Assembly: GCA_963788125.1 (NCBI GenBank)
Contig: CAWBFN010000002.1
Span: 558,001-622,000 of the forward strand
Direction of reading: 5' to 3'
Origin: Bog-473 sp963788125
Lineage (GTDB): Bacteria; Actinomycetota; Acidimicrobiia; Acidimicrobiales; RAAP-2
DNA: 64,000 bases
The position numbers and the translations under genes were made by a program. The notes under the pieces were generated by a model. It had not been told where the DNA came from and did not search any database. It saw only the letters and a list, made by a program, of their open reading frames with translations. This document shows positions 52,772-62,900 of the stretch, piece after piece (position 1 is the stretch's first letter; each line of letters opens with the position of its first letter).

Positions 52772-54004
52772 TCAGCGGTCTTCGCCGGTGGGGGGTTCGG
52801 CCGGGGCGCTGCGGCGTGTCAGTCTCCAGACTTCCTCGGCGCGGGAGGCGACCTCGTGGACGCCCAGACCGCTCGCCGTGGCGATGGAGACGACATCGTC
52901 GAACTCGGGCTTGGCCCGCCCGGAGCCGACCTTCATACGCACCACCTTCCCGTCAATGGTGACCTCGTGGATGGTGCGGGCGGCGGGCCAGCGCTCGGCC
53001 GGGGTGGCGCGGACCCCGAACGTCCCGGTGGAGGCGGCGATGACGTGGCGCAGCGAGTCGAGGTGCGCCACGTCGGTGAGAACGTGCAGGACATGGCCGG
53101 GCCTGCCCTTCTTCATGGTCACCGCAGTGATCCAGGCGTCGAACGCGCCGGCCTCGAGGGCGGCGGACACGGCGTGGCCGAGCTGTTCGCCGGTCACGTC
53201 GTCGAGGTTGGTCTCCACCAGCAGGGCCGGCTGTCCCGGACCGATGTCGGCCTGCCCGTCGCGCCGGCCGATGATGACCTGCGTGCAGTTGGGCAGCTCG
53301 TCGAGCTCGCCCGCTCCCCCGCCGAAGCCGCTGGCGGACACCACCATGGCCGGCATCGGCCCGAACGACGTGGACAGCGCGGCCAGCAGCGCGGCGCCGG
53401 TGGGGGTGGTCAACTCCACCGTGGTGGCGCGCCCGTATATCGGCACGTCCCGGAGCAGGCGGACGGTGGCCGGCGCGGGATTGGGCAGGAGGCCGTGGGC
53501 GGTGCGCACCGTACCGGTCCCGGTGGCCACGGGCGACGCCGTGACCTCGTCGACGCCCAGCACCTCCAGCGCGGCGACGGTGCCCACGATGTCGACGACG
53601 GCATCGTGCCCGCCGACCTCGTGGAAGTGGACGTCGCCAACCGGCCGGTCGTGCAGGGCGGCCTCCACTTCGGCCAGCCGGCGGAAGACGGCGAGGGAGC
53701 GGGCCGCCACCCGAGGAGGGAGGGCGGCGGCGTCGATCAGGCCGACGATGTGGGCGTGGGTGCGGACAGTGGCGTCGCTCTCGCCGCGCACCAGGGCCCG
53801 CGCGCAGGCCACGCCTCCCCGCAGCGACCGCTCCATGTGCAGCTCCCATCCCGGTAGGGCGAGGCGGTCGAGCAGGAGCCGGACCTCGTCGATGTCGGCA
53901 CCGGCATCGAGGAGGGAGCCCAGCGCCATGTCGCCGGCGATGCCGGCGAAGCAGTGGAACCAGGCCACCGTGGGCGGTGGTCCGGCACCGGCGGGCGACG
54001 TCAT
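52772..54004 (-). CDS. larC: Nickel-pincer cofactor biosynthesis protein LarC (nickel insertion)
   Basis: 410 residues from ATG 54004, overlapping larB by ATGA. N-terminal F-H-C-F-A-G-I-A-G-D-M-A-L-G and H-F-H-E-V-G-G-H-D-A, then L-V-E-T-N-L-D-D-V-T-G-E and A-W-I-T-A-V-T-M-K-K-G-R-P match LarC (DUF111). It inserts nickel in a CTP-dependent step. It is one continuous frame, unlike L. plantarum larC, which is split and joined by ribosomal frameshifting. Confidence 0.92.
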   Translation of the reverse strand: MTSPAGAGPPPTVAWFHCFAGIAGDMALGSLLDAGADIDEVRLLLDRLALPGWELHMERSLRGGVACARALVRGESDATVRTHAHIVGLIDAAALPPRVAARSLAVFRRLAEVEAALHDRPVGDVHFHEVGGHDAVVDIVGTVAALEVLGVDEVTASPVATGTGTVRTAHGLLPNPAPATVRLLRDVPIYGRATTVELTTPTGAALLAALSTSFGPMPAMVVSASGFGGGAGELDELPNCTQVIIGRRDGQADIGPGQPALLVETNLDDVTGEQLGHAVSAALEAGAFDAWITAVTMKKGRPGHVLHVLTDVAHLDSLRHVIAASTGTFGVRATPAERWPAARTIHEVTIDGKVVRMKVGSGRAKPEFDDVVSIATASGLGVHEVASRAEEVWRLTRRSAPAEPPTGEDR

Positions 54005-54771
54005 GGGAGCAGCCGGGCCACGGCGCAGGCCGCTCCGTAGCCGTTGTCGATTCCCACCACGGTGACGCCCGACGCGCAGGTGGCCAGCATGGCTAGCAGT
54101 GCGGTCACCCCCTCGAAGGCGGCTCCGTACCCGGTGCTGGTGGGCACGGCCACCACGGGGGCAGGGGTGAGACCACCCACCACGCTGGCCAGCGCCCCCT
54201 CCATCCCGGCGATCACCACGACGGCATCGGCCATCGCCAGCTCGTCGACCTCGGCCAACAGTCGGTGCAGCCCGGCCACGCCGCAGTCGACCAGCACGGT
54301 CGGGGTGAACCCCAGCGCCACCAGCACGGCCGAGCACTCGGTGGCCACCGGGAGATCGGCCGTTCCGGCCGTCACCACCACGACGTGGCCCGCCCGGGCG
54401 GGGGCGGGCCGGAACGTCATGGTGCAGGTGGGCCGGGCCTCGGTGACCTCGCCGGGCCCGTGGCCGCGCGCCTCGGTGAGGGCCGAGACCGCCTTGACCT
54501 GGACCTCGCTGGCCCTGGTGAGCAGGACGGGTCCGGCGGTGGCCTCGAGCAGCTCCCCGACGATGGCGGCGCAGTGTTCGGGCGTCTTGCCCGGACCGTA
54601 GACGGCCTCGGGCATGCCCTGGCGCAGGTCACGGTGGTGGTCGACGCGGGCGAAGCCGAGGTCGGCATAGGGCAGCCGGCGCAACTGGCGGACGGCGTCG
54701 TCGGGCGTACAGTCACCGGAGGCGACCCGATCGATCAGCGCGCGCAGTGTGGTGGGATCCATAATCCTCAC
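54001..54771 (-). CDS. larB: Nickel-pincer cofactor biosynthesis protein LarB (NaAD carboxylase/hydrolase)
   Basis: 256 residues from ATG 54771 or 54762. The C-terminal half has the PurE-like fold with V-V-T-A-G-T-A-D-L-P-V-A-T-E and V-V-I-A-G-M-E-G-A-L-A-S-V-V-G-G, and ends G-I-D-N-G-Y-G-A-A. It carboxylates nicotinate adenine dinucleotide and cuts the phosphoanhydride. Transcribed divergently from pheA with a 14-bp gap. Confidence 0.92.
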   Translation of the reverse strand: MRIMDPTTLRALIDRVASGDCTPDDAVRQLRRLPYADLGFARVDHHRDLRQGMPEAVYGPGKTPEHCAAIVGELLEATAGPVLLTRASEVQVKAVSALTEARGHGPGEVTEARPTCTMTFRPAPARAGHVVVVTAGTADLPVATECSAVLVALGFTPTVLVDCGVAGLHRLLAEVDELAMADAVVVIAGMEGALASVVGGLTPAPVVAVPTSTGYGAAFEGVTALLAMLATCASGVTVVGIDNGYGAACAVARLLP

Positions 54772-54785
54772 TATCCTGCCCGGGA

Positions 54786-55718
54786 GTGAACCCTCCTGCG
54801 ACCACGGTCGCCTACTTCGGGCCGGCCGCCACCTTCACTCAGGAGGCGCTCCTCAGCGAGCCGGACCTGGCCGCGGCCGATCTCCGACCGCTGGCGACCA
54901 TCACCGGCGTCCTCGAAGAGGTGGCCAACGGCCACGCCGAGCTGGGCTTCGTTCCGATTGAGAACGCCATTGAGGGCACCGTCAGCGCGACGATCGACGG
55001 CCTCATCTTCGACGTCGACCTCTACATTCAGCGCGAGGTCGTGATGGACATCCACCTCCATCTGATGGCCAAGCCGGGCACCCTGATCAGCCAGATAGAG
55101 CGGGTGTCGTCCTACCCCCACGCGCTGGCCCAGTGCCAGAAGTACCTGGCACGCCAGGTTCCCGGCGCCGAGCAGGTGGCGGCCAACTCCACCGCCGACG
55201 CCGCCCGCCTGCTCGGTGAGTCCGGCGCCCCGAACGTCGCCGCCATCGCGCCGCGCCTGGCGGCGGAGCGCTACGGCCTGGCGATCCTGGCCGAAGACGT
55301 GGAGGATCACCCGGAGAACCAGACCCGGTTCGTGGCCGTGGCCCGCTCGCACGTGCCCAAGCCCACCGGCCACGACAAGACGAGCATCGTGTGCTTCCAG
55401 CGCGCCGACCACCCCGGCAGCCTGCACGGCATCCTCGGGCAGTTCGCGGCGCGCAACATCAACCTGACCAAGCTCGAGTCACGACCGACCAAGCAGAGCC
55501 TCGGTGACTACTGCTTCGTGATCGACCTGAACGGTCACATAGGCGACGAGGTGGTCGGCGACTGCCTGCGCGACCTGCACGCCAGTCTGGCGGGGGTCAA
55601 GTTCCTCGGGTCCTACCCCGCCGCGGGGGCCCACGGGGCCGAACAGCGCCGGCAAGCCGACGAAGCCTGGCAGGCCGCCGACGAGTGGCTGTCCGGCCTG
55701 CGCGCCGCCGTCGGCTGA
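54786..55718 (+). CDS. pheA: Prephenate dehydratase
   Basis: 310 residues from GTG 54786. Catalytic domain: Y-F-G-P-A-A-T-F-T-Q-E-A, V-P-I-E-N-A-I-E-G-T-V and N-Q-T-R-F; regulatory ACT domain from about 200 with H-P-G-S-L-H-G-I-L and L-E-S-R-P-T-K. It makes phenylpyruvate for phenylalanine synthesis and is feedback-controlled through the ACT domain. No chorismate mutase domain is present. Confidence 0.95.
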   Translation: MNPPATTVAYFGPAATFTQEALLSEPDLAAADLRPLATITGVLEEVANGHAELGFVPIENAIEGTVSATIDGLIFDVDLYIQREVVMDIHLHLMAKPGTLISQIERVSSYPHALAQCQKYLARQVPGAEQVAANSTADAARLLGESGAPNVAAIAPRLAAERYGLAILAEDVEDHPENQTRFVAVARSHVPKPTGHDKTSIVCFQRADHPGSLHGILGQFAARNINLTKLESRPTKQSLGDYCFVIDLNGHIGDEVVGDCLRDLHASLAGVKFLGSYPAAGAHGAEQRRQADEAWQAADEWLSGLRAAVG

Positions 55719-55746
55719 GGGCGGCTGAAGGCTGGGCGCGGGTACG

Positions 55747-55831
55747 CGGAGGGAGTGGGATTCGAACCCACGGAGGCTTGCACCTCACAGCTTTTCAAGA
55801 GCTGCGCATTTGTCCGCTCTGCCATCCCTCC
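55747..55831 (-). tRNA. tRNA-Ser (anticodon TGA)
   Basis: Minus strand: acceptor GGAGGGA with TCCCTCC, anticodon loop CTTGAAA (anticodon TGA), a long variable arm typical of class II tRNA-Ser, and T-arm GGGTTCGAATCCC. CCA is not encoded. Confidence 0.94.
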
Positions 55832-55880
55832 AGGTTCTGCATGCTAGGAGAGATCGCCCACGGGCCCGGGCCGGGCAGCC

Positions 55881-57728
55881 CTAGCGGCGGGCGTCCGCCG
55901 CGTTCTGGTCGCGCTGGCGACCCCGCTGGCGGCCCCGATCGGCCTGGGAGAGAACGACCTTGCGCAGGCGGACGACCTTGGGCGTGACCTCCACGCACTC
56001 GTCCTCGGAAATGAACTCCAGCGCGTGCTCGAGCGAGAAGTTCATCACCGGCGTCAACCGTTCGAACTCCTCGGCCGTCGACGAGCGGATGTTGTTCAAC
56101 TTCTTCTCCTTCGTCGGGTTGACATCCATCTCGTCCTGGCGTGCGTTCTCTCCGACCACCATGCCCTCGTAGACGTCTTCGCCCGGGCCCACGATGAGCG
56201 TGCCCCTCTCCTGCAGGTTCATCAGTGCGAACGTGGTGGTGAGTCCCCGCCGATCGGCAACCATCGATCCGTTGCGACGCGTCTTGAGCTCGCCGTGCCA
56301 TGGCGCCCACCCGTCGAAGATGTGGTGCAGCACTCCGGTGCCCCGGGTCTCGGTCAAGAACTCGGTGCGGAAGCCGATGAGGCCGCGGGCCGGCACCCGG
56401 TAGTCGAGACGGACCCACCCCGTTCCGTGGTTGACCATCTCGGTCATGGTGCCCTTGCGCAGCGCCAGCAGCTGGGTCACCACCCCCAGGTAGTCGTCGG
56501 GCACGTCGATGGAGACCAGCTCGACCGGCTCGAGCAGCGTGCCGTCCTCCTCGCGGGTCACCACCTGGGGCTTGCCCACGGTCAGCTCGAATCCCTCCCG
56601 CCGCATGGTCTCGACGAGGACGGCGAGTTGCAGCTCGCCCCGTCCCAGGACCTCCCACATGTCCGGCCGCGCCGTCGGGGCGACCCGGATGGCCACATTG
56701 CCCACCAGTTCGGCGTCGAGCCGGTTCTTCAGGAGGCGAGCCGTCAGCTTGGTCCCGTCGGTGCCCGACAGGGGCGACGTGTTGATGCCGATGGTCATGG
56801 CCAGGCTCGGTTCGTCGACGGTGATGGCCGGCAGGGCGATGGGATCGTCGGCGTCGGCCAGCGTCTCGCCGATGGTGACCTCGGACAGACCGGCGATGGA
56901 GACGATCTCGCCGGGGCCCACCGACTCGGCCGGCACCTGCTCGAGGGACTCGGTCACGTACATCTCGGTGATCTTGGCCTTCTCGATCGTCCCGTCGATC
57001 TTGCACCAGGCGATGGTGCCGCCCTTGGTGAGCTCGCCGTTGTAGACACGGCAGACGGCCAGCCGACCGACGTACGGCGAGGCGCTGAGGTTGCAGACCA
57101 GCGCCTGGGTCGGCGCGTGCTCGTCGAACTGCGGCGCCGGGACGTGGTCGATGATGGCCCGGAAGAGCGGCGCGACGTCGGTGCCGACGACGCCCCGCTC
57201 GGTGCTCACCCAGCCGGCCCGCGCGTTGGAGTAGAGGATGGGGAAGGAGATCTGGTGCTCGTCGGCGTCGAGGTCCAAGAACAGCTCCTCGACCTGGTCC
57301 ACCACCTCGGCGATACGCGCATCGGGTCGGTCCACCTTGTTGATGACCACGACCACCGGCAGCCGGGCCTCGAGAGCCTTACGGAGCACGAAGCGCGTCT
57401 GGGGCAGCGGGCCCTCCGAGGCATCGACCAGGAGAAGGACGCCGTCCACCATGGTCAGGCCACGCTCGACCTCGCCACCAAAATCGGCGTGGCCCGGGGT
57501 GTCGACGATGTTCATCTTCACCCCGCCCCAGCGCACGGCGGTGTTCTTGGCCAGGATGGTGATGCCCTTCTCACGTTCGAGGTCGCCCGAGTCCATGACG
57601 CGGTCGGTCATCTCCTGGTGCGCGCCGAACGCGCCCGTCTGGCGCAGCATGGCATCGACCAACGTCGTCTTGCCGTGGTCGACGTGGGCCACGATGGCCA
57701 CGTTCCTGATGTCGTCTCGGTTCTGCAT
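55881..57728 (-). CDS. typA: Translational GTPase TypA/BipA
   Basis: 615 residues. GTPase motifs: A-H-V-D-H-G-K-T-T-L (G1), D-T-P-G-H-A-D-F (G3) and N-K-V-D-R-P (G4); then domains II, III and V, and the TypA-specific C-terminal domain (about 480-600) that contacts the ribosome A site. A basic C-terminal tail ends it. Acts in ribosome assembly and stress adaptation. Confidence 0.96.
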   Translation of the reverse strand: MQNRDDIRNVAIVAHVDHGKTTLVDAMLRQTGAFGAHQEMTDRVMDSGDLEREKGITILAKNTAVRWGGVKMNIVDTPGHADFGGEVERGLTMVDGVLLLVDASEGPLPQTRFVLRKALEARLPVVVVINKVDRPDARIAEVVDQVEELFLDLDADEHQISFPILYSNARAGWVSTERGVVGTDVAPLFRAIIDHVPAPQFDEHAPTQALVCNLSASPYVGRLAVCRVYNGELTKGGTIAWCKIDGTIEKAKITEMYVTESLEQVPAESVGPGEIVSIAGLSEVTIGETLADADDPIALPAITVDEPSLAMTIGINTSPLSGTDGTKLTARLLKNRLDAELVGNVAIRVAPTARPDMWEVLGRGELQLAVLVETMRREGFELTVGKPQVVTREEDGTLLEPVELVSIDVPDDYLGVVTQLLALRKGTMTEMVNHGTGWVRLDYRVPARGLIGFRTEFLTETRGTGVLHHIFDGWAPWHGELKTRRNGSMVADRRGLTTTFALMNLQERGTLIVGPGEDVYEGMVVGENARQDEMDVNPTKEKKLNNIRSSTAEEFERLTPVMNFSLEHALEFISEDECVEVTPKVVRLRKVVLSQADRGRQRGRQRDQNAADARR

Positions 57729-57762
57729 GGGGGCTACAACGATAGGCGAGGCCGGGATGGGT

Positions 57763-58683
57763 TCAGGCCGCAGCCCTCGTCACCCCCTCAGACCCCACGG
57801 GATCGGCCTCCGCCGAGGCCAAGGTGTGAGCGACCGCCTCGACCCCCACGTCGAGCGCGGCTCTGTCCACGTCGACCGTGACCGTGTGCCCGGAGTCCGG
57901 CCACCACCCCACGATCCGACCTGGTGGGAGCGAACGGGGGGCGTGCACGGCCTCCACCATCGCCACCACGCTGAGCTCGGCTCTGACACTGGGACGCCGG
58001 GAGCCGCCCAGCACGACCAGGTGGACCGAGAACGGGTTCTCGTCGCGGTCCACGACGACCGAGCGAACCTCGGCGCGGCTGCGAACGGCGAGGAGGGAGG
58101 AGTGGGGGCTGTTCCACCAGCGGTCCCGACCGATGACCGGTGCCGGGCCGAACTCGCTCCAGTCGAGTGCGGACCACAGGCGGGTGGCCCAGGTGACGGC
58201 CTCGGCCTGCACGACGGCGAGCCCGGGGCCGGGCAACCCGGCCAGCCACCGGTCCATGGCCGAGCTGGGCCGGCTCCCCTCCCGCACCGAACGGATCGCC
58301 CCGGTGATGGCCTGCCGCACGCCTTCGGTGGGTGTGCGCGCCTCTCCGGCCACTAGGGAGCGGACGGCGGCCAGCCCGAGACCTCGACGGGCCGTGCGGG
58401 CCGACCAGGCGAACGGGGTGGAGGGGGAGCGACCGGCGCTCGACGAGAGCGCCGTCCGCACGTCGTGGTCGGTGAGGCGAAGCGACCGACCGACCGACCG
58501 CGAGGCGGCCAGGTCGGCGAGCACCCGGGGGATCTTTTCCGCCGCCTCGCGGGCGGCGACCGCGCGAGCGGCCACGAGCGGATCCACCGGGCCGAGGAGG
58601 TGCACGCTGAGGGGGCGGAGGCTGCCCGTGGGGGGAGCGGATGGTGTCTCCGCCGACACGCTCGACGTCGACCGCTCAGGCAC
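57763..58683 (-). CDS. Unknown protein upstream of typA, possible partner of the next gene
   Basis: About 306 residues from GTG 58683, overlapping the upstream gene by 8 bp. The first part (L-S-V-H-L-L-G-P-V-D-P-L) is Ala/Arg-rich and helical. The C-terminal third has alternating strands and helices with S-V-H-L-V-V-L-G-G-S and R-A-E-L-S-V-V-A-M-V-E-A-V-H-A, then I-V-G-W-W-P-D-S-G-H. This faintly recalls the core of PD-(D/E)XK/RecB-like nucleases, but I cannot place the catalytic residues. No confident family. Confidence 0.6.
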   Translation of the reverse strand: MPERSTSSVSAETPSAPPTGSLRPLSVHLLGPVDPLVAARAVAAREAAEKIPRVLADLAASRSVGRSLRLTDHDVRTALSSSAGRSPSTPFAWSARTARRGLGLAAVRSLVAGEARTPTEGVRQAITGAIRSVREGSRPSSAMDRWLAGLPGPGLAVVQAEAVTWATRLWSALDWSEFGPAPVIGRDRWWNSPHSSLLAVRSRAEVRSVVVDRDENPFSVHLVVLGGSRRPSVRAELSVVAMVEAVHAPRSLPPGRIVGWWPDSGHTVTVDVDRAALDVGVEAVAHTLASAEADPVGSEGVTRAAA

Positions 58684-59521
58684 TGTTCCTCGCGAGGAGG
58701 GCGAGTCGCCCGACGGTGTGGGACACGACCGCTCGGAGATGCTCCTCGAGCACGTCTTCGACTCCGTAGCGACCGGCCGCCGTGTGGATGAGCGCGACAC
58801 GGAACGGTGGCACGCCGCTGCGGACCATCTCGAGCAGGGCGAGGTAGTGCAGCGCGGCACGGGCCGGGGCCCAACGGCCGCCGGTCGCCACCCCGAGGGC
58901 GCACAGGGTGGCGGTGCCGGGAACCGGCGCACCGACGAGCAGGTCGAACGTGCCGCACAGCACCACCCTCCCGCCGGCCAGTGGAATCGCCACGCGGTCG
59001 TTGGTGCGCGGCATCCATCCCGCCGCGAACCGGGGAGTCAAGTTCACCAGCTGGGCGACGTGGCTGGACAGGGAGGCAGAGAGCGCGGCCTTCGCCTCAC
59101 CGGTCATCTCCCCGACGTGGCGCACCATGGCACCCCGGCCCGGTTCGACGCGTAGGGCGTCGAGGGCGTCGGCGAGCGGGTCCCCGATGCGTCCGCAGGT
59201 GACCAGCTGGCGGAAGAGAGCCCGGACGAGGCACGACTCCACCAGACCGATCGGGTAGGGGGACGCCGCCGGCCCCTTGCGACGTTCCCCCGCGGGCGCA
59301 TCGGCCGCCACATCCTGATCTCGCCACAGGAGACGCGGGCCGAGGTGCAGAGGCGGCGCATCCTCGCCGCGGGCCGCCACGAGTTCGGCGGCCCCGTCCT
59401 CCAACCAGGCCCGCAAGCCACCGGCGAGCTCCGGGTCGAAACGGGGACGGCGGTCCGATCCCATGCGCAGGAGCGCCAGAACCTCGTCGGGCGCCGGTGC
59501 GTGGGGAGTCACGAGGACCAT
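58676..59521 (-). CDS. Unknown protein, RecB-like nuclease fold suspected
   Basis: 281 residues from ATG 59521. Middle helical section with S-P-Y-P-I-G-L-V-E-S-C-L-V-R-A, then C-G-T-F-D-L-L-V-G-A-P, L-C-A-L-G-V-A-T-G-G, L-H-Y-L-A-L-L-E-M-V-R and V-A-L-I-H. The order (strand with Asp, hairpin, helix with aromatic residues, strand) resembles PD-(D/E)XK nucleases of the RecB/Cas4 kind, but the E-x-K pair is replaced by A-L-G-V-A, so it may be degenerate. Overlaps the next gene, so the two are co-translated. Confidence 0.65.
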   Translation of the reverse strand: MVLVTPHAPAPDEVLALLRMGSDRRPRFDPELAGGLRAWLEDGAAELVAARGEDAPPLHLGPRLLWRDQDVAADAPAGERRKGPAASPYPIGLVESCLVRALFRQLVTCGRIGDPLADALDALRVEPGRGAMVRHVGEMTGEAKAALSASLSSHVAQLVNLTPRFAAGWMPRTNDRVAIPLAGGRVVLCGTFDLLVGAPVPGTATLCALGVATGGRWAPARAALHYLALLEMVRSGVPPFRVALIHTAAGRYGVEDVLEEHLRAVVSHTVGRLALLARNSA

Positions 59522-59586
59522 GGGTCAATGGTGCCGGACCGCTGTGACATCGCCCTTGGCAGGCTGCTCTACCCTGGCTGGTTGGT

Positions 59587-59886
59587 ATGAGTCTCGCCTC
59601 CTCCCCGCACGGGTCGCCGGCACCGCTCACGCTGTTGGCGTCGAACGTGCCGTTCGACATCCTCTTCGGGATATTCGTCCTCGCGCTGCTGACCCTCGTG
59701 GTGATCGTCATCACGTGGGCGATCCGGCGGGACCGAGCCGGCCGGGCAGCCTGGGTCCAGCGCCAGCAGGGCAAGACCACGGGCACGGCTACGGCCACGG
59801 GCACAGGCACAGGCACGGCGCCCGACACGACGGCGGCCGACACGACGGCTGCGGATCGGGACGTCCCCCCGACCCCCGGTGGGTGA
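59587..59886 (+). CDS. Small single-span membrane protein with Thr/Gly-rich tail
   Basis: 99 residues from ATG 59587. One transmembrane helix (about 22-45) followed by R-R-D-R basic residues and a cytoplasmic-like tail containing (T/A-G-T)n and D-T-T-A-A repeats, coded by short GC-rich DNA repeats. No family recognised. Lies 41 bp before the helicase gene. Confidence 0.6.
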   Translation: MSLASSPHGSPAPLTLLASNVPFDILFGIFVLALLTLVVIVITWAIRRDRAGRAAWVQRQQGKTTGTATATGTGTGTAPDTTAADTTAADRDVPPTPGG

Positions 59887-59927
59887 GGGCGCGTGCCATC
59901 GTCACACCGTCCTGGTGAAATAGAGGC

Positions 59928-62900
59928 GTGACCGACCCCGAGCTGACCGGTGCCTTCCACCCCGCCGTGGCCGGCTGGTTCGCCCGGCGCTTTCCCGAGG
60001 GCCCCACCGCACCACAGGCGGCGGCGTGGCCGCACATCGCCGCGGGAAGGGACGTCCTGGTCGCCTCGCCGACCGGGACCGGCAAGACGCTGACCGGTTT
60101 CCTGGTGGCCATCGACGCCGCCTACCGGGCCGCCGACAACGGGTCGCACCGCGTCGGGCTCCCCGAGGTGCTCTATATCTCGCCGCTCCGCGCCCTGGCG
60201 GTCGACGTCCACGAGAACCTCCACGTCCCCCTGGGCGAGATCCGGGAGGAGGCGGCGCGCCTGGGCTACGCCGACCCCGGGCTGCGCGTCGCCGTCCGCA
60301 CCGGTGACACCCCGCCCGCCGAGCGGGCCGCCATGGCCAAGAACGCCCCGGATCTTCTGGTGACGACGCCCGAGTCGCTCTACCTCCTGCTCACGGCGCC
60401 GGCGTCGCGCGCCATGCTGCGCGGCGTGCGCACCGTGATCGTCGATGAGGTGCACACCCTGGCCCGGGACAAGCGGGGCAGCCACCTGGCCCTGAGCCTG
60501 GAGCGGCTCGACGGCCTGGTCACCGCCAACGGTGGGCGGCTGCAGCGCATCGGCCTCTCGGCCACCCAGCGCCCGCTCGACGTGGTGGCCCGCCTCCTCT
60601 CCGGCGTGCACGGGGACCGCCCGCCGACGGTGATCGTCGACTGCGGTCACAGCCGCAGCCTCAACGTGGCGATCGAGCTCCCCGACAGCGAGTTGGAAGC
60701 AGTGGCCAGCGGTGGTCAGCTCTCCGACATCCTCGATCGCATCGCCGCGCACACGCGGGAGCACCGCACGACGTTGATCTTCGTCAACACTCGCAAGATG
60801 GCCGAGCGGGTCGCCCACCAGCTGGCCGAGCGGTTGGGAAGTGCGGACCACACCGACGTGGGCACAGGCGCGGCGGGGGTGGATGCGTCCCTGCAGGTGG
60901 CCGCCCACCACGGCAGTCTCTCCGCGGGCGCGCCGGCGGGTCGTCGAGACCCGGCTGCGGGCCGGCGACCTGCGCGCCCTGGTGGCCACGGCCTCTTTGG
61001 AGCTGGGGATCGACGTCGGTCCGGTGGAGCTGGTCTGCCAGATCGGGTCGCCGCGCGCCATCGGTACCTTCCTCCAACGGGTCGGCCGGGCCAACCACCA
61101 GCGGGATGGAGTGCCGGCGGGCCGTCTCTATCCGATGACCCGCGACGAGCTGTTCGAGTGCACGGCGCTGCTGGCCGCCGTCCGTGACGGACGGCTCGAC
61201 ATGCTGGAACCACCGGTCGCCCCGCTCGACGTCCTGGCCCAGCAACTGGTCGCCGAAACCGCCTCGGTCGAGGAGTGCGATGTCGAGGCCCTGTGGCAGA
61301 TGGCCCGGCGGGCCGCCCCGTACGCAGAGCTCTCGCGCCAGGACTTCGACGACACGGTGGCGCTGGTCAGCTGGGGCGTCGAGACGGGCCGGGGCCGTCG
61401 CGGGGCCCACCTGCACCATGATGCGGTCAACGGTCGCCTGCGCGCCCGTCGCGGGGCGCGTCTCGCCGCGCTGACCAGCGGCGGCGCCATCCCCGAGACC
61501 GGCGACTACCGCGTGGTCCTCGATCCCGACGGCGTCACCGTGGGGTCGGTGCATGAGGACTTCGCCGTGGAAGCGACCGCCGGCGACATCTTCCTCTTGG
61601 GCACACACTCGTGGCGGGTGGCCAAGGTGGAAGTCGGCACGGTGCGCGTGCACGATGCCGGCGATCTCCCGCCCACCGTGCCCTTCTGGCTGGGGGAGGC
61701 TCCGGCCCGCACGGCCGAGCTCTCGGCCGCGGTCAGCGACCTGCGTGCAGAGCTCGAGCCGCTGCTGCGGGCGCCGGATGGCGACGCGGCCCGCCGGTTG
61801 GTCATGGGGCGGGCCGGGGTATCGATGGACGTGGCGCAACAGGTGGTGGCTTACTGTGCCGCCGGCCTGGCCGCGCTGGGCTACCTGCCCACCCGCCAAC
61901 GCATCGTGGTGGAGCGCTGCTTCGACGACAGCGAGGGCACACAGCTCATCGTGCACGCCCCGTTCGGTGGGCGTGTCAACCGTGCCCTCGGCCTGGCCCT
62001 GCGCAAGCGGTTCTGCGTGTCCTTCGACTTCGAGCTCCAGGCTGCCGCGGACGATGACACCGTGGTGCTCTCGCTCGGCCCCCAACACAGTTTTCCCCTC
62101 ACGAGCGTGCGGTCCATGCTGTCGGCCGATCGTGCCGCCGAGGTGTTGACGCAGGCCGTGCTGCCCCATCCCATGTTGGCGGCCCGCTGGCGTTGGAACC
62201 TGAACCGGGCCCTGGTCCTGCCGCGCCAGCGTGGGGGGAAGCGCCGTCCGATCCACCTCCAGCGGATGGAAGCGGACGACCTTCTGGCCGCGGTGTGGCC
62301 CTCGCTGGCCGCGTGCCAGGAGAACGCTTCTCCCGGCCCGGCGGTGGTGCCCGACCACGTGCTCGTGCGCCAGACCGTCCACGACTGCCTGCACGAGGGT
62401 CTCTCGGTGGAGGGCCTCGTCGATCTGTGGTCGAAGGTGGAGTCGGGCGCCATCGCCGTGCACACCGTCGAGTCGTCGGAGCCTTCGCCGTTGTCCCACG
62501 GGATCCTGAGCGGTCGCCCGTTCACCTTCCTCGACGGCGCTCCGCTCGAAGAGCGCCGTACGCGGGCCCTGTCGTTGCGCCGGGGACTGGGCGCGCTGGG
62601 ACCGGATGGGCTCCCGGTGCCGGCGGCCGAGCTGGGAGCGCTCGATCCCGACGCCGTGGCCCTGGTGCTCGAGCAGGTGCGGCCGCAGCCGCGCCATCCC
62701 GACGAGCTGCACGATCTGCTCCTCTCGCTGGTGGCCTGTCGACCGGTGCCCGAGTGGTCGACGTGGTTCGACGCCCTCGTCGCCGAGGGGCGAGCCACCG
62801 TCCTCGATGGGAATTGGGTGGCCACCGAACGGAGTGCCGAGGCGTCGTCTCTCGGGGACGACGACGAGGCGGCGGCGTCCTGCGTGAGTGGTCATCTCCA

